Both the position numbers and the translations under genes were made by a program. A stretch of 64,000 bases of DNA from Tomocerus qinae (taxonomy: Eukaryota > Arthropoda > Collembola > Entomobryomorpha > Tomoceridae). The stretch covers positions 131,895,875 through 131,959,874 of the forward strand of contig CM034546.1 of the NCBI GenBank assembly GCA_020055645.1, read 5' to 3'. The notes under the pieces were generated by a model. It was given only the letters and a program-made list of their open reading frames with translations, searched no databases and was not told the origin of the DNA. Shown here one piece after another: positions 46,177 through 58,055 of this stretch (the first letter of the stretch is position 1; each line of letters opens with the position of its first letter).

Positions 46177-47847
46177 TATGTTTCATAAACATAGTATAAG
46201 CAACAACGGAGTGCATGGTTATCGTTATGAATGAGATTGAGGTAGCATTTGTACATACTATTGTGAATTAAGCAACACATGGTGTCTCATTTCATGCATT
46301 AATTTTAGGTATAGACTATTTTTAGACACCTTGGAGTACGTTAACAGATGTTTCGTTAGTGTCTCATCACATCATGGTAATAATAATTTTCATTTTACAA
46401 GAAAGAACGTTAGTTACAAAGTTTCTTTCCTGCTTTACGAAAGTGTTTTGGATATCTGCTTTTAATCTTATACACGTGTATCACATAATAGAATTCAATT
46501 AGAATTTGTAATCCTGCATGAACTTTTATTATGCATAAAATTAGAATTCATACAGTGAGAAGGGATGTAAAATAGGCATTACCTAATTACCTATAGGCAT
46601 ACATAAAAACATACCTATAAGCATTTATGTAGGTGTACATTATATATCAATGTCCAACATATCCGTACTGATATCTTATTATGATTGAAAGGTCGAAGGT
46701 ATATAGTATTATCTGTAAGTAGTAAAGCTATTCTTTACATATTATTGAGTGATATCATGCTACAACAAACGCTCTTTGCCAATTAGTTGCCGAAGTTCGA
46801 AATAGAAAGCAAATCTTATCACATATCTGAATCTGAAAGAGGTATCTGAAATACCATACTCGACTCACCTGTTCCAATTGTTTTAAAAATTAAAAATTAT
46901 GTTTAATATGTGTATAATAGTAACACCTTTCTATATTTCCAACCCGGTGCTAAGTTGCGATTAAGGCCTACAGAAAGTGTTTTTTTGTGATAACCTCGTT
47001 ACCGGTCAGGCATAGGTCGACAGCTCTAATAATCAAGTTTTAACAGCGCTTTTTTTACTCAAAATTTTTTTGCCTGTCTTGAAACGCCTACCGGGCAAAG
47101 TTTTAGTTGCCGGGCAGCAAAACATTTTCTGTATGCCTGGATTGGAATAGTTACATTTTGGGATAGAATTATACGAAATTAAGAAAATCAGTATATTTTG
47201 CATATCTAGATGCAGCTTTAATGCACATTATCCAAGTTTTACAAAATATCCATTAAATTCACGGGGTTTTTAAGTGAAACGGGACAGGTTATTTACCATA
47301 AAACCCCAACCCATAGACAACCCGATCCAGAACCCTGCTTGTAATGCAAATATGTGAACGAAATAAATAATTGTGATGTATTCAATACCAAAATAATTTA
47401 TATTCGTAGTAATATCCTATAGATGTTTCTCTTATCATTTACGCTACGCCATGGTAATGTACGGAGTATATTGCATTCATTTAATCACATAACGTATCAT
47501 ATTTATTTCGCCGTATAGCACAATATAACATACATTTATAGAATAACTTATAATATACAATTTTGTGTATAACCTGTATACCTGTATATAATAAATAATA
47601 TTGCACTAAAATAAATTGCATGCAATGTCCCATGGATATCAGTATATTAAGCAAATCATTGTAATAATAAAGTACGAGTGAGGCTAGATTCTAAATGGCT
47701 GCATGGGAGTAAGTTATTAACATGGAAACTTTTGTGTCTAATTCAATTTTAATTTTGTAGCTTACTAAATAAAATTTCCTGAACTGCCGATTTAGTAGGG
47801 ATTGTTACCATTTTGTACAAAAATAGAAATAAAGGTTCTGTGTGAAA
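46177..47847. other. Intergenic before the death-domain gene
   Basis: Resumes the receptor 3' flank to about 46.3 kb. A MITE-like pair GGCCTACAGAAAGTGTTTT / AAAACATTTTCTGTATGCC encloses about 46974-47140. A possible splice acceptor TTTTGTAG near 47759 could belong to a 5' UTR exon of the death-domain gene. Confidence 0.45.
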
Positions 47848-48599
47848 ATGAATATGAGCATTGGAAGCATCAATGTATCTGGAAATGGAATTGGAATCCA
47901 AAATAATCTTTCCAATTCTGTTGTGGAACAAGGACAACCCGTATCCAAGAAATCCGAGAAAGAAGGACAACCATCCAATTTAGTTGATTTTGAAGGTACA
48001 GTGAATTTTATGTTTTTCATGCTAAAATAAAATATTTAAGTATATTTGGTGCTTTAATTAGTCAAAAAATTACTTTGATTTAATTAATGATACATCACTA
48101 ATCATTTATAATCATCTATTTTAAAATTTAAGGAATATTACTTGTATATATTCATCTTGAAATGCATGCTTTCTTAATAATTTAATGGTTTTTAGTGAAG
48201 GAAGTTCATGTACCCAGACTAAGAAATATCATTGGGAAGGATATAGATACTAATGACTGGGAAATAATTATGGCAGACATCTTTATGAACAACAATGTAA
48301 GCTATCAAAACATTAAGAGTCAAAAAAAAGGATTGGCAAATGTGATACATGAAACTATTCTGGAGTGGATTCACATTTCAAAGAAAGAGAATAGAAATTT
48401 TTCCAACTTTCTTGGTTATTTCGGTGACAATAATACCCGACTCAAAGGTAACCTCCATTTATTCACTAAAAATATCCAAAAATCTTATTATCGTTCCATT
48501 TATCATTTTACTGTTGAATTAATTATTGACAATATTAACGAAATGTTTGTTTTAGAAACCTTAACTACGAAATCCAAAGAACTTTCTGAAATGGACTGA
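47848..48599 (+). CDS. Small death-domain protein with amyloid-like N-terminal motif
   Basis: Three exons, 47848-47995, 48196-48447 and 48556-48599, sum to 444 nt (147 aa); the junctions (donors GTACAG and GTAACC, acceptors TTTAG) keep frame. Residues about 55-140 fit a death domain: LRNIIGKDI, the hallmark W in NDWEIIMADIF, HETILEWIHI and NFSNFLGYF, with six helices likely. Death domains assemble signalling complexes in the cytoplasm. Residues 8-20 (INVSGNGIGIQNN) form a Gly/Asn/Ile-rich segment like the RHIM-type amyloid motifs of immune adaptors. In arthropods IMD combines a RHIM-like segment with a C-terminal death domain, so this could be a minimal IMD-like adaptor; that is inference. 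Lys/Glu-rich linker between. AATAAA follows one base after the stop. An additional 5' exon cannot be excluded. Confidence 0.65.
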
Positions 48600-50014
48600 A
48601 AATAAACTTCAAAAATAAACACCAAATAATTGCAAGGGCAATGTGTCTGGTTAACTAACTGTCTATTTCAATCACGAAAATTTGAAATCAGAAACAGTAA
48701 AAAGTACTTAAACATGAACTATTGGAACTTTAACGCCAAATTAAAATGATAGCACAATAGTTAACAATTAAGAAGTAATCTTTTAATTATTAACTAAAAA
48801 ATAATTATAAAAGGCGTATCATCGGTTGGGCTATATTGTAATGAATTTTTGACATCACAGTTTGTTGAAAAAACTATTCATTTGTCATATTTTTTGTATA
48901 GCTTAAAATGCTTTTAAAATTTGATAGTCTACACCCACTATTTTAGTAACATAATCTTCCGTTATAAAACGTTGTATGAATTGTGACGATTTAAGATATG
49001 TCATTTTATAAATATAAACACCAGTTCAGAATTATACTATATTGGTTGCTTTCGTACTGCTTATCTTTTACAAACAATGGTGTTAAGACAGGACTAAAAA
49101 GTTTGTCGTACTTTGTCAGTAAATAATTCTGACATCCCTTGTATAACTTAAACCGGAAAAGTGTAGACAAGCGCCAAATGTGCTTAGTCACCATTTTCAT
49201 GCAAAATTTTGTCATTGTACAAGTAAATGCTGATATGAATAAGTCATGATATTAATTTAAACTGTACACTCATTAAGTAAAGCTTATTTTATATTCATCT
49301 CACGCTGCATAATATTAGTAATAACAAGTCATTATTACGCAATAGCTAATAAAGTTTGCACGCTTTTTGTCAATAATATTTAGCCCAGGGTGTATCATCG
49401 AGAGATAAGACCGTAAATGACTGTGTCGTACTGTAATATAAAGTGTCATTCATTCATCATACATAAAAACATATAGTAGAGCCGAATTGGCGAATATATG
49501 GCCAACACCTTTATATGACAGTTTTACTGATAATCATAAATAAACAGTTGACTAACGTTGTGCTTATTGCAAAATCGACGCGGAGAGATTTAAAAAGAAT
49601 CACACCTAAAGACAGATTTTTTGGAATTAGAGTTAAAGCGCAATTAAAGTAATTCTTATAAATGACTTTAATTGCATACGTTTTAGTTTTGTGGAGCTAT
49701 CTCGTATGAAGTGCGGGAAAATACAAATAATTTCGTGGTAATTCTAAGAATAAACCGAGCTAGGTGATTTGTACTGCTGGTTTGATTTTGGTCTAAAAAT
49801 TAAAACCAAGGCTTTAACGTAATTTAAGTGGCATGACGGAGATGTAAAAACTCTTTTTGAGAAATAAAGATTATTCCGCAAGGAACCACTAAGTAACGCC
49901 ATAGGTAAAATAAAATAAAAATTATTATTATTATCGAAGTATAAGTAATTGTCAATGTTGCAGAGCAACTAAGAAATCGAAAATTAAAATATTAATGTAC
50001 TAATTGAATTAAAA
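48600..50014. other. Intergenic
   Basis: AT-rich; only short frames without coding character. No repeat or RNA gene recognised. Confidence 0.4.
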
Positions 50015-51250
50015 ATGTCATTTTTTCTTTATAGCATGATAATATTCAAAAATATGGAGATATTAAGTATGTTAAAGCTGGGAATAATAGTGATGTCCTT
50101 CCTACTTCAAAGTAGAGTGAAAGGGAATGAAGATTTATCAGACAGTCTTAATAACACCATTGAAAACTCACAATTCAAATCAAATCTTGAAAATAATTCT
50201 TCAAGTGGAACTGTAAAATCTGTAGAAACTTCAGAAAATCATCCTCGTTTGAAGATAATAATCGATTCAGCAACCTCGTTGCCCAGCGTTTGCCTTTCGC
50301 AACAAAAAGTGTATTTATATGTAAAGTCCTACGATGCATTTCATTACCTGGATGCTATTATACCTTGTCCAGGTATGTACGAACGGATATCATTTACAGG
50401 TGTATATGATGTCTCAGTGTTTCTAAATTTGTGCAGACAATTTCAGAATGCAGTTCGAATAGAATTGAGTAAAATTAAATTCATCGCCGACAAAACAAAT
50501 CCCATGACATCACAAAGTAATAATAGAACTGTGCTAAGCAAAGTCATGTCGATCAAGCTCTACACAGTGTCTAATTTAACAGAGTCGATTGAAATTCTAT
50601 CCCAACTTGATCTACCTTCAGTAGACAGAATAAATATTTCTAAATGTTTAATCGAAAGAAACTTTGAATTGCAACTGGATAATTTTTTGTCAATGCTACC
50701 AAAAATTAATACGTTAGTATTTAACCGAATGCGATTTTGTGCACATTGCGAAACTTACTTTAGAATTATGAATGCAAGTAATTTAAAAAATTTGTATTTA
50801 TATGTCAAATATCCACAATCTTCTCAGGCGTCGGTATTTTGGAGATATTTGGTAGATATTATGGGAAGTGAGTTGTACAGATTTGAAAGCAATGTGCATG
50901 TATCCCAAAATAGTCTTAGATTGCTATCCAATAAGAAATTCGTAAATTTGAAACATGTAACTATTTATGCCAAACTTGGGTCGCAATTAACTTACTCCTA
51001 CTTTTCCTTGAGGTTTATGAACGATTTTAATGTTAAGGAGTGGATCATTTATACAGTTGTGAAATTTGATCACCAAAAATTGTATAATATGAACAACTTC
51101 AATTTAAAACTAGATCATGTCAATCTTGTATCTGCTAACTTTACTGTGTACTCTAAATATAAATTAGCAATTACCAAATCATGTAGAGAAGAAATGGAAT
51201 TCTCAAATTTTGCAGCTCCTTTCTATCTTAAATGTACCACGAACTATTAA
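50015..51250 (+). CDS. Secreted single-exon protein with LRR-like pattern, lineage-specific
   Basis: Uninterrupted 411-codon frame. The real start may be the Met at 50054 or 50069, since MLKLGIIVMSFLLQSRVKG there makes a good signal peptide; the first ATG adds a weakly hydrophobic extension. After a low-complexity Asn/Ser linker the protein has scattered cysteines (SVCLS, IPCPG, NLCRQ, SKCLI, FCAHC, SCREE, LKCTT) and repeated Leu/Ile spacing such as LKNLYLYV, INTLVFNRM and LKHVTIYAKL, reminiscent of leucine-rich repeats. Several N-x-S/T sites suit secretion. I do not recognise the family. AATAAA occurs near 51539. A single exon among multi-exon neighbours could point to retroposition or to a fast-evolving orphan gene. 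Confidence 0.62.
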   Translation: MSFFLYSMIIFKNMEILSMLKLGIIVMSFLLQSRVKGNEDLSDSLNNTIENSQFKSNLENNSSSGTVKSVETSENHPRLKIIIDSATSLPSVCLSQQKVYLYVKSYDAFHYLDAIIPCPGMYERISFTGVYDVSVFLNLCRQFQNAVRIELSKIKFIADKTNPMTSQSNNRTVLSKVMSIKLYTVSNLTESIEILSQLDLPSVDRINISKCLIERNFELQLDNFLSMLPKINTLVFNRMRFCAHCETYFRIMNASNLKNLYLYVKYPQSSQASVFWRYLVDIMGSELYRFESNVHVSQNSLRLLSNKKFVNLKHVTIYAKLGSQLTYSYFSLRFMNDFNVKEWIIYTVVKFDHQKLYNMNNFNLKLDHVNLVSANFTVYSKYKLAITKSCREEMEFSNFAAPFYLKCTTNY

Positions 51251-52224
51251 ACAGTTAAATTAAATTGTCAAAACTTTGTTAATTTAACAGATGCTTAATT
51301 AGTCTTCCGTTCACCTTTCTTAATCTTATTAGTATTGATTTATATCATTACAATCTTTCGCATTCGTTGTAAATATATTTTTATCTATTATGTAGTGTAA
51401 TGTACTATGACAATTTTATTTAGCTCTAATTAGATTAATTAACTTGTGACAGCTTTAACCAATGTAATATAGTAATAACATTTAATTGTATGCAGACTAG
51501 AAAATAAGAATATTAAAACATGTATTATGTTCTGTGCCAATAAAATTAAATAGCTTATCAATTTAATTATTAATTAATTTCTAAAGTATTGTAATGTATT
51601 CATAATTAATGATGTGAATATTAGTATTATTAGAAGTATAGCATGAACTTTGTAGCTTAGATAAGCACCTTGTATTTATGAATTAGTACTTGTAATTTTA
51701 ATTATTTCATAAATATATCCCCCTAATTTGGGCATCTATAACTAAGATTCTGTAAACTGCAATTGAAGTAATTTTCTACCTAACAAATATACAATTAAAA
51801 GCAATTTTGTGAATCCATTTAAATATTTTTTTTCGTCTCCGACCTTTTCACAAAGCATCAAAGTAGCATCTCTGATTTTAAGATATAATTCATCATCAAA
51901 ATTTGTATTATCAGTTATTATATTGATGGTCATAATGTTCCACCCACAATGGGTAAAAGCCAATCTTGTAACTTGTGACTAATAGTCTCAGGGAAGAAGT
52001 TGCCAAAAATGTAAATGGCGAATATGATAATAAGCGTTATTAGGAATTCCAGATTCTAGCATTAAATATTGCTAAGAGCAGAAAACGATCTCCAGTTTGC
52101 TGGAGATCATCATCTATATTTTGTGGGTTTAATATTAATTGTAGTAATGAAATCCTTTAAGTTTGATTTTCAAGTAAAATGATTTTGGGTGTCAACCATT
52201 CCCAATCAGCATCAAATTTAAATT
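51251..52224. other. Intergenic between convergent genes
   Basis: 3' ends of the LRR-like gene and the lipocalin. A 73-codon minus frame near 51.9 kb has no ATG start and no known motif. Confidence 0.4.
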
Positions 52225-53173
52225 TTATGCACAACTTTCAGATCGCATTGTTACCCGAGTGCTGGGCTCAAATCCAACGGCCTTAAAACGATCGAGTAAA
52301 GTTTTCGTTTCCTGGTCTGTCAACGTTTTGCTAATTGAATTCGCATACCAGCCAACTGAACCGTCGGGGTAGCAGAGAGCTACGCCAAGAGAATTATGTC
52401 CTTCGTTCCCATCAAAATAAACCATGTAGATTTTAGCGGAGTCCTCTGCAAATGAAAATAAAATCTCGTACCTTTGAATAATTCTCTCGACAAGTAAGCA
52501 ATAAAATGTATTTTCATTCAAAATAACAAAAAAGTAACCCCCTATGTATAAATAAAGCATCTTTTGTTTTTAAATTCCGGAATATCCCATTTTACAAAGT
52601 ACTATTTTAAATGAAAATTAAAAATGTCTTACTGTAGCCATTTTTAGCGCTGTAGAAGCTGCAATCGTAGATATGGTTCTTATCAGTGCAGTTCCATTGG
52701 ACAGTTAATCCTCCATATCCAGAAATGTATCCGATGATATGATGTTCATCTAGAAAATCCATCGATGTCTTGACACAAGCATTGTCTGTAATATCTGGGT
52801 TATCTTTTCCCTGTATCAATTTAGCCATTCTCTTTTGTTGAACAGAATTTCCAAACTGTGTATACCATCCTTGTTTATAGTTTTCATGAATCTATTGAAA
52901 TAACATTTTGAATTGCATAATACATTTTGACCAGTGTAATAGGTAATCGAATTACATTTTTAAAGAAAGTGGGGAAACTATTTACAATTGAAACGTTTGA
53001 ATTTCTATTTTACAAATCTATTATTACAATATACGGCTTACAAATTTTACATCGACGATATTTTCAGATTCTACAATTGGTTTCTCACAGTATCCTGCTC
53101 CATCCTGTCCGTTGACGGTAATTGTCGAAATTAAGTTGATAAACACAAAAAGGCTTGATTTATACAGCGACAT
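52225..53173 (-). CDS. Lipocalin, apolipoprotein D-like
   Basis: Three minus-strand exons, 53173-53042, 52891-52633 and 52445-52225, total 612 nt (203 aa) in frame. Signal peptide MSLYKSSLFVFINLISTITV, then a mature start with YCEKPIVESENIVDVKF. The GxW hallmark of lipocalins appears as KQGWYTQ. The C-terminal part, with GWYANSISKTLTDQETKTLL and the final SESC, follows the ApoD pattern of a strand, a helix starting with L-x-x-E-T, and a closing cysteine. Cysteines at CEKP, NACVK, NCTD, DCSF, ALCYP and ESCA could give the usual disulfides. Lipocalins bind small hydrophobic ligands such as pigments, lipids or odorants outside cells. The start is the first ATG after a TATA box at 53278-53285; the further-upstream open frame has no ATG. 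Likely intact. Confidence 0.72.
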
Positions 53174-53277
53174 AGTGAGTAACCAGATTAAAATTATTTT
53201 TACAGGTGAAAATAATTGTAATTTAGAAACTGTCAACTTTTCTGGTTTTGTGAAGAGGAAAATCGTACTTGAATGGC

Positions 53278-53285
53278 TTTATATA
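53278..53285 (-). promoter_or_regulatory. TATA box of the lipocalin gene
   Basis: TATATAAA on the minus strand, about 105 bp before the ATG at 53173. With a start site some 30 bp downstream this leaves a 5' leader of about 75 nt. Position and sequence fit a core promoter; no transcript evidence. Confidence 0.5.
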
Positions 53286-53953
53286 CTTTACTCTGTTTCC
53301 GCGGTTTCTAAATGCACCAGGGTAATATACTCTATTGTCTAAACGCCTTGGTATTAATAATTTATTACTCAGTTTGCGTAATTATTGTGACATGGATTCT
53401 TATTTTGGACTACAGTGTAACTTATTACGCAAATTTATTGTTTGAATGTAGGAGTGTGGATAATTTTCTTGCATAATACGACGATATTTGCGAATGTGGG
53501 CTAGTATTGTCTCGGAGAATCTAATTAATTAATCTCTTCCAGAAATTTCGGACAGGTAAAGGGAGTTGTAATGAATGAAATCAAACCCAATCAGCCTTCT
53601 CATAATCATAAGCTTAATTGAAGATAAGAGTTCGTTTCGTAATTAAAGCTGCACAGGAAACATTCACTATAAATACGAGAATCCACCGAATAGCTGTTGT
53701 TAAGAAATATAGGCTTTGCAAAAAGTGTCTATTTCAACACAGGAATTACTCAACAGGACTAGTAGACTTTGGAGACACCAATCCGATTCCTAATTCATTA
53801 ATTCCCCGTATAATTCACTAATCTTCATATTTTACGATAATATAATATCAATCTTAGAATACATAACATTATCCTATTAGCTTTCATCGATTTTAAACGG
53901 TCACTATTTCAGTATCACTATTTCAGTATTAGTGTTATGCTGGAAAATGCATA
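53286..53953. other. Intergenic upstream of the lipocalin
   Basis: Lipocalin promoter side; no gene or repeat recognised. Confidence 0.4.
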
Positions 53954-54091
53954 TCGTCTGCTTAATACAAAGTAACAAGCCATTTTATCATGGCAGCGAC
54001 AATGTCAAACCACTGTATAAGGAGATGTGGTTTACTACATTGTCGCAGCCATGATGAAATGGCTTGTTACTTTGCAATATTAAGCAGACGA
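53954..54091. mobile_element. 138-bp hairpin MITE (TCGTCTGCTTAATAC ends)
   Basis: TA-flanked; arms TCGTCTGCTTAATACAAAGT / ACTTTGCAATATTAAGCAGACGA of about 55 bp with short loop. The TCGTC start is shared with the larger family, but the interior is different. Confidence 0.8.
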
Positions 54092-54504
54092 TATCATTCA
54101 TTTACAGTGTGTTTGATAGAAAACTATATAGGTAGTTTGATAGATTGGAATAGTCGTGTATAGTACGATCCTTAGTATATATTTCCTCTTATCCCTATAT
54201 TATTATTATAGAGGTAGCTACTTCCTGTGCGTGAGAGCCAACCTGTACCGTTTTAGATTGCAAGGATATAAAGATTTAGAATTTAGAACATAATATGCAA
54301 AAACACTTTGTGACAGCAAATCCATATGAAAGTCTAAATTATAGTATCTCAGCTTCTTTTATAATTTTCTTTCACCGATCTTTTAAAATAGTGTCATTTC
54401 ATGGTTAACATTTCGAAGTGAAGCTTTTAAGAAACTAATATTTGCCATTAAGCCATTTACGTTCTTGCTAAACCATGAAATGGAACTTTCGATATATTGC
54501 AAAA

Positions 54505-54708
54505 CAAGCACGTATGCAGAACTGAGTTTCAGAGGGGGCTAGATTTCCAATAGATATTTTAAGTATATATATTCGCGCGTAGCGCGAAAATTTTTGGCAT
54601 TTTTTGAAGGAAATGAGTCAAAAATGGCAAATGCGAAATTTTTTGCTATTTTGAGAAAAAAATTCCCTTTTTCTTGGATTTCAAAGCCCATCCCTAAATA
54701 CGTCCTTG
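54505..54708. mobile_element. hAT-like MITE with perfect target duplication
   Basis: 204 bp, ends CAAGCACGTATGCAGAACTG / CATCCCTAAATACGTCCTTG, flanked by TTGCAAAA twice (54497-54504, 54709-54716). Same family as 11331-11519. Confidence 0.8.
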
Positions 54709-55181
54709 TTGCAAAATAGTGTAAGTGTAGCATTTAGTATGTTCAAAGAGTCTAATCGTGTTGTGATGGCACCTGCGTATTATAGCAGGGGGAAAAGCTA
54801 TATATTTTATATTGTGCATCTTTCGTAATACACATTTTATTAATTGCAAAAAGTATCAGAATTCACTGTCATTTCTTGGTTATATTTATTACAAATACAA
54901 TATTAGGTATTTAACAAAGATAAATAGATTTGTGAAAATTATTTTGAATTATTGACAGAAATTTATCGTTTATATATGTGAACACTATTTATTTATTTAT
55001 ATTTTGTCAGGCAATTTCCTCTAGGGTATTTACATTGCCTCTTTGGTATAGTTTACTATTGATTACATGAGACATTCAGAGCTTTTTCGGGTCTTTTACA
55101 AATATTCACGTGAATACATTAATATATTTTCGTGTATAAATCATAAATCATATTATTATACATTTTAAAGAAAAATTGAAA

Positions 55182-58010
55182 TCATTCAGATTCAGAGTTA
55201 TCACTATCATACATCTCAGCAGGAGTAGTTTCTATTTCTTGTTGCTTAAGTAGGTACATTTTAAGGTTCTTTTTGAAAGAATACATAGACTTACTATTTC
55301 TAATTTCTTTGGGAGTGGCATACCAGTACACTAAAGCTTGTTCAGAAAAACTTCTTTTACCATACGAGTTAAGTTTACTATACGGATTTACCTTAACATA
55401 ATTGTTTGATCTCGTGTTGAGGGAAATAGAGTCATCAAAGTTAAGATAATTTAAAAAGTATGGGGGGCATGTTTTGGTGTAAATACTATATACAATTTTC
55501 AGTAATTCAAACTTATAAAGATATTTTGGGAATAGCCATTTTAGTTCCTTGGTGTTTAGTTCCCTTACCGAGTCATATTTTAATTTACAGAGAACAAATC
55601 TGCCCGCTAATCGTATAACTCTTTCAATGTTATCGATATATCTATTTTCTGCCGTACCCCAAATGACCACCATGTATCTAACTATAGATAGAACATAACA
55701 ATTTATAATTATTAGCCTATTAGCAAAGTTGAATAGTGATTGGAACGGATATAAGGATATTATTATGCCATTACACTTACTAGTCATTTTGCTAATATGC
55801 TCATGCATTTTTAGTTCTGAGTCAATAATCAACCCTACTATTTTTACACTCTCTGAGGGGTACATTTTTGTACCATTAACATCAAGACAGACAGCACTAC
55901 GATCAATACCACAGTTTGGCTTTCCTACAACCACCATTACAGTTTTGTCAACATTTAGTTCCATATAGTTCCTTTCCATCCAATCCAAAATGCATTTAAA
56001 ATCTTCTTCTAATGATTTAATTAATAAATCAATATCCTCAGGTTTGCCACATATAATTACAGTGTTGTCATCTGCGAAAAGATACATTACTGAATTAGTG
56101 ATACAATTAGGAAGATCATTTATAAACAATGAGAATAAGAGAGGCGCTAAAATTCCACCTTGAGGTATTGATAAATCAATAGGTTGCACATTAGAACGAT
56201 TATTTTCATTAATATAAGTAAAATGAGATCTTTCTGTTAGATACGACTTCCCCAGTGGTTATTTATGTTATACCATTGAAGTTTGTTTAGTAGTATTTTA
56301 GGATTAATTTTATCAAAACATTTAGCTATGTCTAATGCTATAGTACAATACATATATTACCACTATTTATCTGTTTATATAATAGATCAGTTATGGCGAC
56401 CTGTGCATGCATGGTGGAATGATTTTTCCTAAAACCGAATTGATTGTCATTCAGAATGTTATGTTCATTAACATGTTCAATTAATTCATCAAAAACGCAC
56501 TTTTCAGCAATTTTTGAAAGAAAGCATTGAACAGAAATAGGTCTAAAATGTACGGGTACAGTTGGAATATCAATTTTAGGAATGGGAACTATTTTAGAAG
56601 TTTTCAAAGATTTAGGCAAATATCCTTCATTCAAACTGATATTAATAATATGTAACAAAGAGGTTAGCACTATGGGTATTGGTATTAAGGTTTTAAAGAA
56701 AATAGGACTGAGACCTAAAGCATCGATCGTTTGAGATGATAGTTTTTAAGACCATTAATTGCAGTTTTTAATTCTATTTCTGTGACTTCAGTAACTTTAA
56801 AGTGCTCAGGTACAATTGGCAATATGATGGGCCTGGATTGGAAAATCGTTATTGTATATTTTGCTGTACTTATGTCAGCAAAATGATTATTTATAACTTC
56901 AGCATTTAAGTCAATATTACATGCGGTTCTATTGTTAAAATCAATTAGCTTATTTACACACCTGTAAACTCCCTCCTTTTCCAGTTTTGAGTTAAATTCA
57001 TTTTTAGTGTCTATTTTTATTCCTATCTTTACATTTTTGTTAAGTGTATCTAAAGCCATTCTATTTATTACACAGGAATCTCTTTTCCACATGGAATAAA
57101 GATGATTACGTTGGCTAATTAAGGCCTTAGTGGATGGGGAGAGTGTTACACATTTTTCGCTGACTTTGACTTTTATGGTTTTTAGTGGAGCACAGATGTC
57201 CAATACGTCTTTAAAATTATCAACAAATTTTTGGACCATTATATCAAGACTATTACATTCAGTGAAATCAAAGTTTGTAGCCTCCACAACGCTAGAAGCC
57301 TTAGCAATGTCAAGATTTTTAAAATTTCTACACGTAATATATTTATAATCACATGGTGGTTTTTTATAGTTGACTATAGCTTCAATTCCATGATGGTCTG
57401 ATATAAATGGTTGAAAAACATTTACATTTAAAATATTACTTACATTATTAGTAATAAAGAGATCAAGGATTGCATTACCTCTCGTCGGTGTGTTTAGCAT
57501 TTGAGTAAACTTATATTTATTTACCAATGAGTTAAAATTATTTAGAGTATTTGGATGTCCATCAAGATTAAAGTCTCCCATAACGTAAGCAGATTTATTG
57601 AATTCAGCGAGTTTATTAAAAAGAAAGTGAAAATGATTTATGTCTTTCATTATGGTAGACTTATTATAATCCGGCCATCTGTATATACATATTAGGATAA
57701 ACGATTTATTAAAATTAAGCTGAACTGTTAGTGCAAGAGATTCAATGTTTTCTGACACTATCAGATCAGTGTTGTCAAAATTAAGATTTAAAGGACTGAA
57801 CTTAAGGTTACTTTTCAAATAAATGGCTATGCCACCCCCCTTATTGTAGCTTCTATCTTCCCTAACAATAACCCTTAATTAAAGGTGATTCCATATTATA
57901 TTTTAACCTAGATTCTGTGACACAAAATATATCATATTCCTGCTCGAGTATTAGCTGTTTTACTAAAGGAATTTTATTGCGTATTGACTGAGCATTTATA
58001 TGACACATTT
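55182..58010 (-). pseudogene. LINE ORF2: APE endonuclease and reverse transcriptase, frameshifted
   Basis: In order on the minus strand: endonuclease start (CHINAQSIRNKIP, near 58.0 kb), a frame change near 57.85 kb, then RSYNKGGGIAIYLK, VMGDFNLDG and FISDHHG (57818-56715). A further frame change near 56.72 kb leads into the reverse transcriptase (HFRPISVQCFLSKIAEK, QFGFRKNHST; to 56338). Motif A (LDIAKCFDKINPK, near 56.33 kb) sits between two more breaks. The last segment (56189-55182) has SIPQGGILAPLLF and the catalytic YLFADD. With at least four frame breaks the protein cannot be made as one chain, so this copy is inactive. The palm motifs are still readable, so decay is moderate. Confidence 0.8.
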
Positions 58011-58055
58011 TGAGGCACTTTTTATTTGCCTTACAGTTTATATTTGTTGAACAAT

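Noticed and set aside
48448..48555. Read-through of the second exon of the death-domain gene
   Set aside because: A donor at 48448 and acceptor ending at 48555 join in frame to a short C-terminus; the intervening codons are AT-rich with no domain character, although retention is possible.
53174..53236. N-terminal extension of the lipocalin
   Set aside because: The extended frame starts with TTG, not ATG; the ATG at 53173 gives a proper signal peptide.
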